Part shown: positions 23,765 to 35,276 of the stretch, in pieces
Layout: every line of letters begins with the position of its first letter
Position numbering within the stretch: the stretch's first letter is position 1
NCBI RefSeq assembly: GCF_051014685.1
Contig: NW_027478877.1
Span: forward strand, 345,894-409,893
DNA: 64,000 nucleotides
Direction: 5' to 3'
Source of the DNA: Ptiloglossa arizonensis
Lineage: Eukaryota > Arthropoda > Insecta > Hymenoptera > Colletidae
Made by a program: the position numbers and the translations under genes
The notes under the pieces: model-generated
Seen by the model: the letters and a program-made list of their open reading frames with translations, nothing else
Database searches by the model: none
Told to the model about the DNA's origin: nothing

Positions 23765-25422
23765 TCGAGCATCAAAACTAAGAAAATTTGGAGTTTCTCA
23801 AGCGTTTCTTACCTCAAAACTGCCATATCTCGCGAACGGATTGACCAATCCGCAAAATTTCTCTTGCATCTGGAAGTAGAAACTCGCCCCATTACAACGG
23901 TATGAGTAGTTTTCCCCTAGGCCGTTCTAGTTATTCGTTTCGAGCATCAGAACTGCGAAAATTGGGAGTTTCTCAAGCGTTTCTTACCTCAAAACTGCCA
24001 TATCTCGCGAACGGATTGACCAATCCGCAAAGTTTCTGTTGCATCTGAAAGTAGAAACTCGCCCCAATACAACGGTATGGGTAGTTTTCCCCTAGGAAGT
24101 TCTAGTTATTCGTTTCGAGCATCAGAACGGCGAAAATTGGGAGTTTCTCAAGCGTTTCTTACCTCAAAACTGCCATATCTCGCGAACGGATTGACCAATC
24201 CGCAAAGTTTCTGTTGCATCTGAAAGTAGAAACTCGCCCCATTACAACGGTATGAGTAGTTTTCCCCTAGGCCGTTCTAGTTATTCGTTTCGAGCATCAG
24301 AACTAAGAAAATTTGGAGTTTCTCAAGCGTTTCTTACCTCAAAACTGCCATATCTCGCGAACGGATTGACCAAACCGCAAAGTTTCTGTTGCATCTGAAA
24401 GTAGAAACTCGCCCCATTACAACGGTATGAGTAGTTTTCCCCTAGGCCGTTCTAGTTATTCGTTTCGAGCATCAGAACTAAGAAAATTTGGAGTTTCTCA
24501 AGCGTTTCTTACCTCAAAACTGCCATATCTCGCGAACGGATTGACCAATCCGCAAAATTTCTCTTGCATCTGGAAGTAGAAACTCGCCCCATTACAACGG
24601 TATGAGTAGTTTTCCCCTAGGCCGTTCTAGTTATTCGTTTCGAGCATCAGAACTACGAAGATTTGGAGTTTCTCAAGCGTTTCTTACCTCAAAACTGCCA
24701 TATCTCGCGAACGGATTGACCAATCCGCAAAATTTCTCTTGCATCTGGAAGTAGAAACTCGCCCCATTACAACGGTATGAGTAGTTTTCCCCTAGGCCGT
24801 TCTAGTTATTCGTTTCGAGCATCAGAACTACGAAGATTTGGAGTTTCTCAAGCGTTTCTTACCTCAAAACTGCCATATCTCGCGAACGGATTGACCAATC
24901 CGCAAAGTTTCTGTTGCATCTGAAAGTAGAAACTCGCCCCAATACAACGGTATGAGTAGTTTTCCCCTAGGCCGTTCTAGTTATTCGTTTCGAGCATCAG
25001 AACTGCGAAAATTGGGAGTTTCTCAAGCGTTTCTTACCTCAAAACTGCCATATCTCGCGAACGGATTGACCAATCCGCAAAGTTTCTGTTGCATCTGAAA
25101 GTAGAAACTCGCCCCATTACAACGGTATGAGTAGTTTTCCCCTAGGAAGTTCTAGTTATTCGTTTCGAGCATCAGAACGGCGAAAATTGGGAGTTTCTCA
25201 AGCGTTTCTTACCTCAAAACTGCCATATCTCGCGAACGGATTGACCAATCCGCAAAGTTTCTGTTGCATCTGAAAGTAGAAACTCGCCCCATTACAACGG
25301 TATGAGTAGTTTTCCCCTAGGCCGTTCTAGTTATTCGTTTCGAGCATCAGAACTAAGAAAATTTGGAGTTTCTCAAGCGTTTCTTACCTCAAAACTGCCA
25401 TATCTCGCGAACGGATTGACCA
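23765..25422. repeat. block duplicated at +5,425 bp, copy 2
   Basis: Partner of 18,340-19,997. It starts with the marker catcaaaact (g159a) at 23,771. That marker is also found at 29,196 (a further 31 monomers) and 32,346 (18 monomers after that), linking this block to domain IV. Confidence 0.8.
24126..25175. repeat. 1,050 bp hexamer, unit 1 of 3
   Basis: Six monomers run in order: aacggcg start, A with caaaccgc (t58a), A*, C with the 66A/72C/82G haplotype, C with ccccaata, and G ending in cctaggaag. Comparing 24,121-25,146 with 26,221-27,246 line by line shows no difference, so units separated by 2.1 kb are identical by eye. Confidence 0.9.
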
Positions 25423-26225
25423 AACCGCAAAGTTTCTGTTGCATCTGAAAGTAGAAACTCGCCCCATTACAACGGTATGAGTAGTTTTCCCCTAGGCCGT
25501 TCTAGTTATTCGTTTCGAGCATCAGAACTAAGAAAATTTGGAGTTTCTCAAGCGTTTCTTACCTCAAAACTGCCATATCTCGCGAACGGATTGACCAATC
25601 CGCAAAATTTCTCTTGCATCTGGAAGTAGAAACTCGCCCCATTACAACGGTATGAGTAGTTTTCCCCTAGGCCGTTCTAGTTATTCGTTTCGAGCATCAG
25701 AACTACGAAGATTTGGAGTTTCTCAAGCGTTTCTTACCTCAAAACTGCCATATCTCGCGAACGGATTGACCAATCCGCAAAATTTCTCTTGCATCTGGAA
25801 GTAGAAACTCGCCCCATTACAACGGTATGAGTAGTTTTCCCCTAGGCCGTTCTAGTTATTCGTTTCGAGCATCAGAACTACGAAGATTTGGAGTTTCTCA
25901 AGCGTTTCTTACCTCAAAACTGCCATATCTCGCGAACGGATTGACCAATCCGCAAAGTTTCTGTTGCATCTGAAAGTAGAAACTCGCCCCAATACAACGG
26001 TATGAGTAGTTTTCCCCTAGGCCGTTCTAGTTATTCGTTTCGAGCATCAGAACTGCGAAAATTGGGAGTTTCTCAAGCGTTTCTTACCTCAAAACTGCCA
26101 TATCTCGCGAACGGATTGACCAATCCGCAAAGTTTCTGTTGCATCTGAAAGTAGAAACTCGCCCCATTACAACGGTATGAGTAGTTTTCCCCTAGGAAGT
26201 TCTAGTTATTCGTTTCGAGCATCAG
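25176..26225. repeat. 1,050 bp hexamer, unit 2 of 3
   Basis: Same marker order as unit 1, with aacggcg at 25,176 and 26,226, caaaccgc at 25,421, and the two C monomers at 25,701 and 25,876. Confidence 0.9.
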
Positions 26226-27246
26226 AACGGCGAAAATTGGGAGTTTCTCAAGCGTTTCTTACCTCAAAACTGCCATATCTCGCGAACGGATTGACCAATC
26301 CGCAAAGTTTCTGTTGCATCTGAAAGTAGAAACTCGCCCCATTACAACGGTATGAGTAGTTTTCCCCTAGGCCGTTCTAGTTATTCGTTTCGAGCATCAG
26401 AACTAAGAAAATTTGGAGTTTCTCAAGCGTTTCTTACCTCAAAACTGCCATATCTCGCGAACGGATTGACCAAACCGCAAAGTTTCTGTTGCATCTGAAA
26501 GTAGAAACTCGCCCCATTACAACGGTATGAGTAGTTTTCCCCTAGGCCGTTCTAGTTATTCGTTTCGAGCATCAGAACTAAGAAAATTTGGAGTTTCTCA
26601 AGCGTTTCTTACCTCAAAACTGCCATATCTCGCGAACGGATTGACCAATCCGCAAAATTTCTCTTGCATCTGGAAGTAGAAACTCGCCCCATTACAACGG
26701 TATGAGTAGTTTTCCCCTAGGCCGTTCTAGTTATTCGTTTCGAGCATCAGAACTACGAAGATTTGGAGTTTCTCAAGCGTTTCTTACCTCAAAACTGCCA
26801 TATCTCGCGAACGGATTGACCAATCCGCAAAATTTCTCTTGCATCTGGAAGTAGAAACTCGCCCCATTACAACGGTATGAGTAGTTTTCCCCTAGGCCGT
26901 TCTAGTTATTCGTTTCGAGCATCAGAACTACGAAGATTTGGAGTTTCTCAAGCGTTTCTTACCTCAAAACTGCCATATCTCGCGAACGGATTGACCAATC
27001 CGCAAAGTTTCTGTTGCATCTGAAAGTAGAAACTCGCCCCAATACAACGGTATGAGTAGTTTTCCCCTAGGCCGTTCTAGTTATTCGTTTCGAGCATCAG
27101 AACTGCGAAAATTGGGAGTTTCTCAAGCGTTTCTTACCTCAAAACTGCCATATCTCGCGAACGGATTGACCAATCCGCAAAGTTTCTGTTGCATCTGAAA
27201 GTAGAAACTCGCCCCATTACAACGGTATGAGTAGTTTTCCCCTAGG
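26226..27246. repeat. 1,050 bp hexamer, unit 3 of 3 (end replaced)
   Basis: It matches units 1 and 2 up to 27,246. There the expected cctaggaag is replaced by cctaggcc, and the sequence passes into a G monomer with an atttgg end, marking the right border of the hexamer array. Confidence 0.88.
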
Positions 27247-27640
27247 CCGTTCTAGTTATTCGTTTCGAGCATCAGAACTGCGAAAATTTGGAGTTTCTCA
27301 AGCGTTTCTTACCTCAAAACTGCCATATCTCGCGAACGGATTGACCAATCCGCAAAGTTTCTGTTGCATCTGAAAGTAGAAACTCGCCCCAATACAACGG
27401 TATGGGTAGTTTTCCCCTAGGAAGTTCTAGTTATTCGTTTCGAGCATCAGAACTGCGAAAATTGGGAGTTTCTCAAGCGTTTCTTACCTCAAAACTGCCA
27501 TATCTCGCGAACGGATTGACCAATCCGCAAAGTTTCTGTTGCATCTGAAAGTAGAAACTCGCCCCAATACAACGGTATGGGTAGTTTTCCCCTAGGAAGT
27601 TCTAGTTATTCGTTTCGAGCATCAGAACGGCGAAAATTGG
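26460..27640. repeat. block copied at +7,000 bp, copy 1
   Basis: From caaaccgc (26,471) through two C monomers, the atttgg G monomer and two tatggg/cctaggaag monomers to aacggcg (27,626), the order matches 33,460-34,640 at 40 monomers. Confidence 0.8.
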
Positions 27641-29195
27641 GAGTTTCTCAAGCGTTTCTTACCTCAAAACTGCCATATCTCGCGAACGGATTGACCAATC
27701 CGCAAAGTTTCTGTTGCATCTGAAAGTAGAAACTCGCCCCATTACAACGGTATGAGTAGTTTTCCCCTAGGCCGTTCTAGTTATTCGTTTCGAGCATCAG
27801 AACTAAGAAAATTTGAAGTTTCTCAAGCGTTTCTTACCTCAAAACTGCCATATCTCGCGAACGGATTGACCAATCCGCAAAGTTTCTGTTGCATCTGAAA
27901 GTAGAAACTCGCCGCATTACAACGGTATGAGTAGTTTTCCCCTAGGCCGTTCTAGTTATTCGTTTCGAGCATCAGAACTAAGAAAATTTGGAGTTTCTCA
28001 AGCGTTTCTTACCTCAAAACTGCCATATCTCGCGAACGGATTGACCAATCCGCAAAGTTTCTGTTGCATCTGAAAGTAGAAACTCGCCCCATTACAACGG
28101 TATGAGTAGTTTTCCCCTAGGCCGTTCTAGTTATTCGTTTCGAGCATCAGAACTGCGAAAATTGGGAGTTTCTCAAGCGTTTCTTACCTCAAAATTGCCA
28201 TATCTCGCGAACGGATTGACCAATCCGCAAAGTTTCTGTTGCATCTGAAAGTAGAAACTCGCCCCATTACAACGGTATGAGTAGTTTTCCCCTAGGCCGT
28301 TCTAGTTATTCGTTTCGAGCATCAGAACTGCGAAAATTGGGAGTTTCTCAAGCGTTTCTTACCTCAAAACTGCCATATCTCGCGAACGGATTGACCAATC
28401 CGCAAAGTTTCTGTTGCATCTGAAAGTAGAAACTCGCCCCATTACAACGGTATGAGTAGTTTTCCCCTAGGCCGTTCTAGTTATTCGTTTCGAGCATCAG
28501 AACTGCGAAAATTGGGAGTTTCTCAAGCGTTTCTTACCTCAAAACTGCCATATCTCGCGAACGGATTGACCAATCCGCAAAGTTTCTGTTGCATCTGAAA
28601 GTAGAAACTCGCCCCATTACAACGGTATGAGTAGTTTTCCCCTAGGCCGTTCTAGTTATTCGTTTCGAGCATCAGAACTAAGAAAATTTGGAGTTTCTCA
28701 AGCGTTTCTTACCTCAAAACTGCCATATCTCGCGAACGGATTGACCAATCCGCAAAGTTTCTGTTGCATCTGAAAGTAGAAACTCGCCCCATTACAACGG
28801 TACGAGTAGTTTTCCCCTAGGCCGTTCTAGTTATTCGTTTCGAGCATCAGAACTGCGAAAATTGGGAGTTTCTCAAGCGTTCCTTACCTCAAAACTGCCA
28901 TATCTCGCGAACGGATTGACCAATCCGCAAAGTTTCTGTTGCATCTGAAAGTAGAAACTCGCCCCATTACAACGGTATGAGTAGTTTTCCCCTAGGCCGT
29001 TCTAGTTATTCGTTTCGAGCATCAGAACTGCGAAAATTGAGAGTTTCTCAAGCGTTTCTTACCTCAAAACTGCCATATCTCGCGAACGGATTGACCAATC
29101 CGCAAAGTTTCTGTTGCATCTGAAAGTAGAAACTCGCCCCATTACAACGGTATGAGTAGTTTTCCCCTAGGCCGTTCTAGTTATTCGTTTCGAGC
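27641..29195. repeat. domain IV, first module with aaaattgcc
   Basis: Mostly A and G monomers. The diagnostic c29t marker (aaaattgcc) lies at 28,191 and recurs at 29,941 and 31,341, 10 and 8 monomers later. A tacgag/gcgttcc pair sits at 28,801-28,882. Private changes include atttgaag near 27,815 and gccgcatt near 27,913. A monomer with attgagag near 29,037 recurs near 32,187. Satellite only. Confidence 0.75.
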
Positions 29196-29550
29196 ATCAA
29201 AACTAAGAAAATTTGGAGTTTCTCAAGCGTTTCTTACCTCAAAACTGCCATATCTCGCGAACGGATTGACCAATCCGCAAAATTTCTCTTGCATCTGGAA
29301 GTAGAAACTCGCCCCATTACAACGGTATGAGTTGTTTTCCCCTAGGCCGTTCTAGTTATTCGTTTCGAGCATCAGAACTGCGAAAATTGGGAGTTTCTCA
29401 AGCGTTTCTTACCTCAAAACTGCCATATCTCGCGAACGGATTGACCAATCCGCAAAGTTTCTGTTGCATCTGAAAGTAGAAACTCGCCCCAATACAACGG
29501 TATGGGTAGTTTTCCCCTAGGAAGTTCTAGTTATTCGTTTCGAGCATCAG

Positions 29551-30950
29551 AACGGCGAAAATTGGGAGTTTCTCAAGCGTTTCTTACCTCAAAACTGCCA
29601 TATCTCGCGAACGGATTGACCAATCCGCAAAGTTTCTGTTGCATCTGAAAGTAGAAACTCGCCCCATTACAACGGTATGAGTAGTTTTCCCCTAGGCCGT
29701 TCTAGTTATTCGTTTCGAGCATCAGAACTAAGAAAATTTGGAGTTTCTCAAGCGTTTCTTACCTCAAAACTGCCATATCTCGCGAACGGATTGACCAATC
29801 CGCAAAGTTTCTGTTGCATCTGAAAGTAGAAACTCGCCCCATTACAACGGTATGAGTAGTTTTCCCCTAGGCCGTTCTAGTTATTCGTTTCGAGCATCAG
29901 AACTGCGAAAATTGGGAGTTTCTCAAGCGTTTCTTACCTCAAAATTGCCATATCTCGCGAACGGATTGACCAATCCGCAAAGTTTCTGTTGCATCTGAAA
30001 GTAGAAACTCGCCCCATTACAACGGTATGAGTAGTTTTCCCCTAGGCCGTTCTAGTTATTCGTTTCGAGCATCAGAACTGCGAAAATTGGGAGTTTCTCA
30101 AGCGTTTCTTACCTCAAAACTGCCATATCTCGCGAACGGATTGACCAATCCGCAAAGTTTCTGTTGCATCTGAAAGTAGAAACTCGCCCCATTACAACGG
30201 TATGAGTAGTTTTCCCCTAGGCCGTTCTAGTTATTCGTTTCGAGCATCAGAACTGCGAAAATTGGGAGTTTCTCAAGCGTTTCTTACCTCAAAACTGCCA
30301 TATCTCGCGAACGGATTGACCAATCCGCAAAGTTTCTGTTGCATCTGAAAGTAGAAACTCGCCCCATTACAACGGTATGAGTAGTTTTCCCCTAGGCCGT
30401 TCTAGTTATTCGTTTCGAGCATCAGAACTACGAAGATTTGGAGTTTCTCAAGCGTTTCTTACCTCAAAACTGCCATATCTCGCGAACGGATTGACCAATC
30501 CGCAAAGTTTCTGTTGCATCTGAAAGTAGAAACTCGCCCCATTACAACGGTACGAGTAGTTTTCCCCTAGGCCGTTCTATTTATTCGTTTCGAGCATCAG
30601 AACTGCGAAAATTGGGAGTTTCTCAAGCGTTCCTTACCTCAAAACTGCCATATCTCGCGAACGGATTGACCAATCCGCAAAATTTCTCTTGCATCTGGAA
30701 GTAGAAACTCGCCCCATTACAACGGTATGAGTTGTTTTCCCCTAGGCCGTTCTAGTTATTCGTTTCGAGCATCAGAACTGCGAAAATTGGGAGTTTCTCA
30801 AGCGTTTCTTACCTCAAAACTGCCATATCTCGCGAACGGATTGACCAATCCGCAAAGTTTCTGTTGCATCTGAAAGTAGAAACTCGCCCCAATACAACGG
30901 TATGGGTAGTTTTCCCCTAGGAAGTTCTAGTTATTCGTTTCGAGCATCAG
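29551..30950. repeat. 1,400 bp octamer of domain IV, unit 1
   Basis: This unit runs from aacggcg at 29,551 to the next at 30,951. It contains A, G with aaaattgcc (29,941), two G, a C-ended monomer, tacgag (30,551), gcgttcc (30,632), then a switch to the 66A/72C/82G haplotype. Private changes are ttctattt near 30,579 and gttgtttt near 30,731, the latter also present at 29,331, exactly eight monomers upstream. Confidence 0.8.
30633..30681. other. recombination junction inside one monomer
   Basis: The monomer starting near 30,617 has t16c (gcgttcc) at 30,632 and also g66a with its linked 72C/82G from 30,682. In the other copies seen these markers lie in different monomers: gcgttcc near 28,882 and 32,032, and the triple haplotype near 29,281. 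The switch must lie in the 49 bases of identity between them. This explains why the region has an 8-monomer spacing where its neighbours show 10. Confidence 0.75.
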
Positions 30951-32700
30951 AACGGCGAAAATTGGGAGTTTCTCAAGCGTTTCTTACCTCAAAACTGCCA
31001 TATCTCGCGAACGGATTGACCAATCCGCAAAGTTTCTGTTGCATCTGAAAGTAGAAACTCGCCCCATTACAACGGTATGAGTAGTTTTCCCCTAGGCCGT
31101 TCTAGTTATTCGTTTCGAGCATCAGAACTAAGAAAATTTGGAGTTTCTCAAGCGTTTCTTACCTCAAAACTGCCATATCTCGCGAACGGATTGACCAATC
31201 CGCAAAGTTTCTGTTGCATCTGAAAGTAGAAACTCGCCCCATTACAACGGTATGAGTAGTTTTCCCCTAGGCCGTTCTAGTTATTCGTTTCGAGCATCAG
31301 AACTGCGAAAATTGGGAGTTTCTCAAGCGTTTCTTACCTCAAAATTGCCATATCTCGCGAACGGATTGACCAATCCGCAAAGTTTCTGTTGCATCTGAAA
31401 GTAGAAACTCGCCCCATTACAACGGTATGAGTAGTTTTCCCCTAGGCCGTTCTAGTTATTCGTTTCGAGCATCAGAACTGCGAAAATTGGGAGTTTCTCA
31501 AGCGTTTCTTACCTCAAAACTGCCATATCTCGCGAACGGATTGACCAATCCGCAAAGTTTCTGTTGCATCTGAAAGTAGAAACTCGCCCCATTACAACGG
31601 TATGAGTAGTTTTCCCCTAGGCCGTTCTAGTTATTCGTTTCGAGCATCAGAACTGCGAAAATTGGGAGTTTCTCAAGCGTTTCTTACCTCAAAACTGCCA
31701 TATCTCGCGAACGGATTGACCAATCCGCAAAGTTTCTGTTGCATCTGAAAGTAGAAACTCGCCCCATTACAACGGTATGAGTAGTTTTCCCCTAGGCCGT
31801 TCTAGTTATTCGTTTCGAGCATCAGAACTAAGAAAATTTGGAGTTTCTCAAGCGTTTCTTACCTCAAAACTGCCATATCTCGCGAACGGATTGACCAATC
31901 CGCAAAGTTTCTGTTGCATCTGAAAGTAGAAACTCGCCCCATTACAACGGTACGAGTAGTTTTCCCCTAGGCCGTTCTAGTTATTCGTTTCGAGCATCAG
32001 AACTGCGAAAATTGGGAGTTTCTCAAGCGTTCCTTACCTCAAAACTGCCATATCTCGCGAACGGATTGACCAATCCGCAAAGTTTCTGTTGCATCTGAAA
32101 GTAGAAACTCGCCCCATTACAACGGTATGAGTAGTTTTCCCCTAGGCCGTTCTAGTTATTCGTTTCGAGCATCAGAACTGCGAAAATTGAGAGTTTCTCA
32201 AGCGTTTCTTACCTCAAAACTGCCATATCTCGCGAACGGATTGACCAATCCGCAAAGTTTCTGTTGCATCTGAAAGTAGAAACTCGCCCCATTACAACGG
32301 TATGAGTAGTTTTCCCCTAGGCCGTTCTAGTTATTCGTTTCGAGCATCAAAACTAAGAAAATTTGGAGTTTCTCAAGCGTTTCTTACCTCAAAACTGCCA
32401 TATCTCGCGAACGGATTGACCAATCCGCAAAATTTCTCTTGCATCTGGAAGTAGAAACTCGCCCCATTACAACGGTATGAGTAGTTTTCCCCTAGGCCGT
32501 TCTAGTTATTCGTTTCGAGCATCAGAACTGCGAAAATTGGGAGTTTCTCAAGCGTTTCTTACCTCAAAACTGCCATATCTCGCGAACGGATTGACCAATC
32601 CGCAAAGTTTCTGTTGCATCTGAAAGTAGAAACTCGCCCCAATACAACGGTATGGGTAGTTTTCCCCTAGGAAGTTCTAGTTATTCGTTTCGAGCATCAG
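30951..32700. repeat. domain IV module, second copy (10 monomers)
   Basis: Starts at aacggcg (30,951) and ends at the next (32,701). It repeats the aaaattgcc (31,341), tacgag (31,951) and gcgttcc (32,032) order, then attgagag and catcaaaact (32,346). It is two monomers longer than the preceding unit, because that unit lost two at the junction near 30,650. Confidence 0.78.
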
Positions 32701-33459
32701 AACGGCGAAAATTGGGAGTTTCTCAAGCGTTTCTTACCTCAAAACTGCCATATCTCGCGAACGGATTGACCAATCCGCAAAGTTTCTGTTGCATCTGAAA
32801 GTAGAAACTCGCCCCATTACAACGGTATGAGTAGTTTTCCCCTAGGCCGTTCTAGTTATTCGTTTCGAGCATCAGAACTAAGAAAATTTGGAGTTTCTCA
32901 AGCGTTTCTTACCTCAAAACTGCCATATCTCGCGAACGGATTGACCAATCCGCAAAGTTTCTGTTGCATCTGAAAGTAGAAACTCGCCCCAATACAACGG
33001 TATGGGTAGTTTTCCCCTAGGAAGTTCTAGTTATTCGTTTCGAGCATCAGAACTGCGAAAATTGGGAGTTTCTCAAGCGTTTCTTACCTCAAAACTGCCA
33101 TATCTCGCGAACGGATTGACCAATCCGCAAAGTTTCTGTTGCATCTGAAAGTAGAAACTCGCCCCATTACAACGGTATGAGTAGTTTTCCCCTAGGCCGT
33201 TCTAGTTATTCGTTTCGAGCATCAGAACTAAGAAAATTTGGAGTTTCTCAAGCGTTTCTTACCTCAAAACTGCCATATCTCGCGAACGGATTGACCAATC
33301 CGCAAAGTTTCTGTTGCATCTGAAAGTAGAAACTCGCCCCAATACAACGGTATGAGTAGTTTTCCCCTAGGAAGTTCTAGTTATTCGTTTCGAGCATCAG
33401 AACTGCGAAAATTGGGAGTTTCTCAAGCGTTTCTTACCTCAAAACTGCCATATCTCGCG
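32701..33459. repeat. domain IV linker
   Basis: A short run of A monomers with ccccaata and G monomers with cctaggaag, alternating tatggg and tatgag, before the block homologous to 26,460. Only satellite sequence is present. Confidence 0.7.
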
Positions 33460-34640
33460 AACGGATTGACCAAACCGCAAAGTTTCTGTTGCATCTGAAA
33501 GTAGAAACTCGCCCCATTACAACGGTATGAGTAGTTTTCCCCTAGGCCGTTCTAGTTATTCGTTTCGAGCATCAGAACTAAGAAAATTTGGAGTTTCTCA
33601 AGCGTTTCTTACCTCAAAACTGCCATATCTCGCGAACGGATTGACCAATCCGCAAAATTTCTCTTGCATCTGGAAGTAGAAACTCGCCCCATTACAACGG
33701 TATGAGTAGTTTTCCCCTAGGCCGTTCTAGTTATTCGTTTCGAGCATCAGAACTACGAAGATTTGGAGTTTCTCAAGCGTTTCTTACCTCAAAACTGCCA
33801 TATCTCGCGAACGGATTGACCAATCCGCAAAATTTCTCTTGCATCTGGAAGTAGAAACTCGCCCCATTACAACGGTATGAGTAGTTTTCCCCTAGGCCGT
33901 TCTAGTTATTCGTTTCGAGCATCAGAACTACGAAGATTTGGAGTTTCTCAAGCGTTTCTTACCTCAAAACTGCCATATCTCGCGAACGGATTGACCAATC
34001 CGCAAAGTTTCTGTTGCATCTGAAAGTAGAAACTCGCCCCAATACAACGGTATGAGTAGTTTTCCCCTAGGCCGTTCTAGTTATTCGTTTCGAGCATCAG
34101 AACTGCGAAAATTGGGAGTTTCTCAAGCGTTTCTTACCTCAAAACTGCCATATCTCGCGAACGGATTGACCAATCCGCAAAGTTTCTGTTGCATCTGAAA
34201 GTAGAAACTCGCCCCATTACAACGGTATGAGTAGTTTTCCCCTAGGCCGTTCTAGTTATTCGTTTCGAGCATCAGAACTGCGAAAATTTGGAGTTTCTCA
34301 AGCGTTTCTTACCTCAAAACTGCCATATCTCGCGAACGGATTGACCAATCCGCAAAGTTTCTGTTGCATCTGAAAGTAGAAACTCGCCCCAATACAACGG
34401 TATGGGTAGTTTTCCCCTAGGAAGTTCTAGTTATTCGTTTCGAGCATCAGAACTGCGAAAATTGGGAGTTTCTCAAGCGTTTCTTACCTCAAAACTGCCA
34501 TATCTCGCGAACGGATTGACCAATCCGCAAAGTTTCTGTAGCATCTGAAAGTAGAAACTCGCCCCAATACAACGGTATGGGTAGTTTTCCCCTAGGAAGT
34601 TCTAGTTATTCGTTTCGAGCATCAGAACGGCGAAAATTGG
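33460..34640. repeat. block copied at +7,000 bp, copy 2
   Basis: Partner of 26,460-27,640, with caaaccgc at 33,471 and aacggcg at 34,626. One private change, tgtagcatc, lies near 34,539. This is the last place in the window where C monomers, the 66A/72C/82G haplotype, cctaggaag and aacggcg occur. Confidence 0.82.
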
Positions 34641-35276
34641 GAGTTTCTCAAGCGTTTCTTACCTCAAAACTGCCATATCTCGCGAACGGATTGACCAATC
34701 CGCAAAGTTTCTGTTGCATCTGAAAGTAGAAACTCGCCCCATTACAACGGTATGAGTAGTTTTCCCCTAGGCCGTTCTAGTTATTCGTTTCGAGCATCAG
34801 AACTAAGAAAATTTGGAGTTTCTCAAGCGTTTCTTACCTCAAAACTGCCATATCTCGCGAACGGATTGACCAATCCGCAAAGTTTCTGTTGCATCTGAAA
34901 GTAGAAACTCGCCCCATTACAACGGTATGAGTAGTTTTCCCCTAGGCCGTTCTAGTTATTCGTTTCGAGCATCAGAACTAAGAAAATTTGGAGTTTCTCA
35001 AGCGTTTCTTACCTCAAAACTGCCATATCTCGCGAACGGATTGACCAATCCGCAAAGTTTCTGTTGCATCTGAAAGTAGAAACTCGTCCCATTACAAAGG
35101 TATGAGTAGTTTTCCCCTAGGCCGTTCTAGTTATTCGTTTCGAGCATCAGAACTAAGAAAATTTGGAGTTTCTCAAGCGTTTCTTACCTCAAAACTGCCA
35201 TATTTCGCGAACGGATTGACCAATCCGCAAAGTTTCTGTTGCATCTGAAAGTAGAAACTCGCCCCATTACAACGGT
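34641..35276. repeat. start of transition domain V
   Basis: Consecutive A class monomers with few markers. There is one ctcgtccc with acaaagg near 35,086-35,098, one atttcgcg near 35,204, and a tacgag at 35,276, the last in the window. After this point the domain II-IV marker set is absent. Confidence 0.7.
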
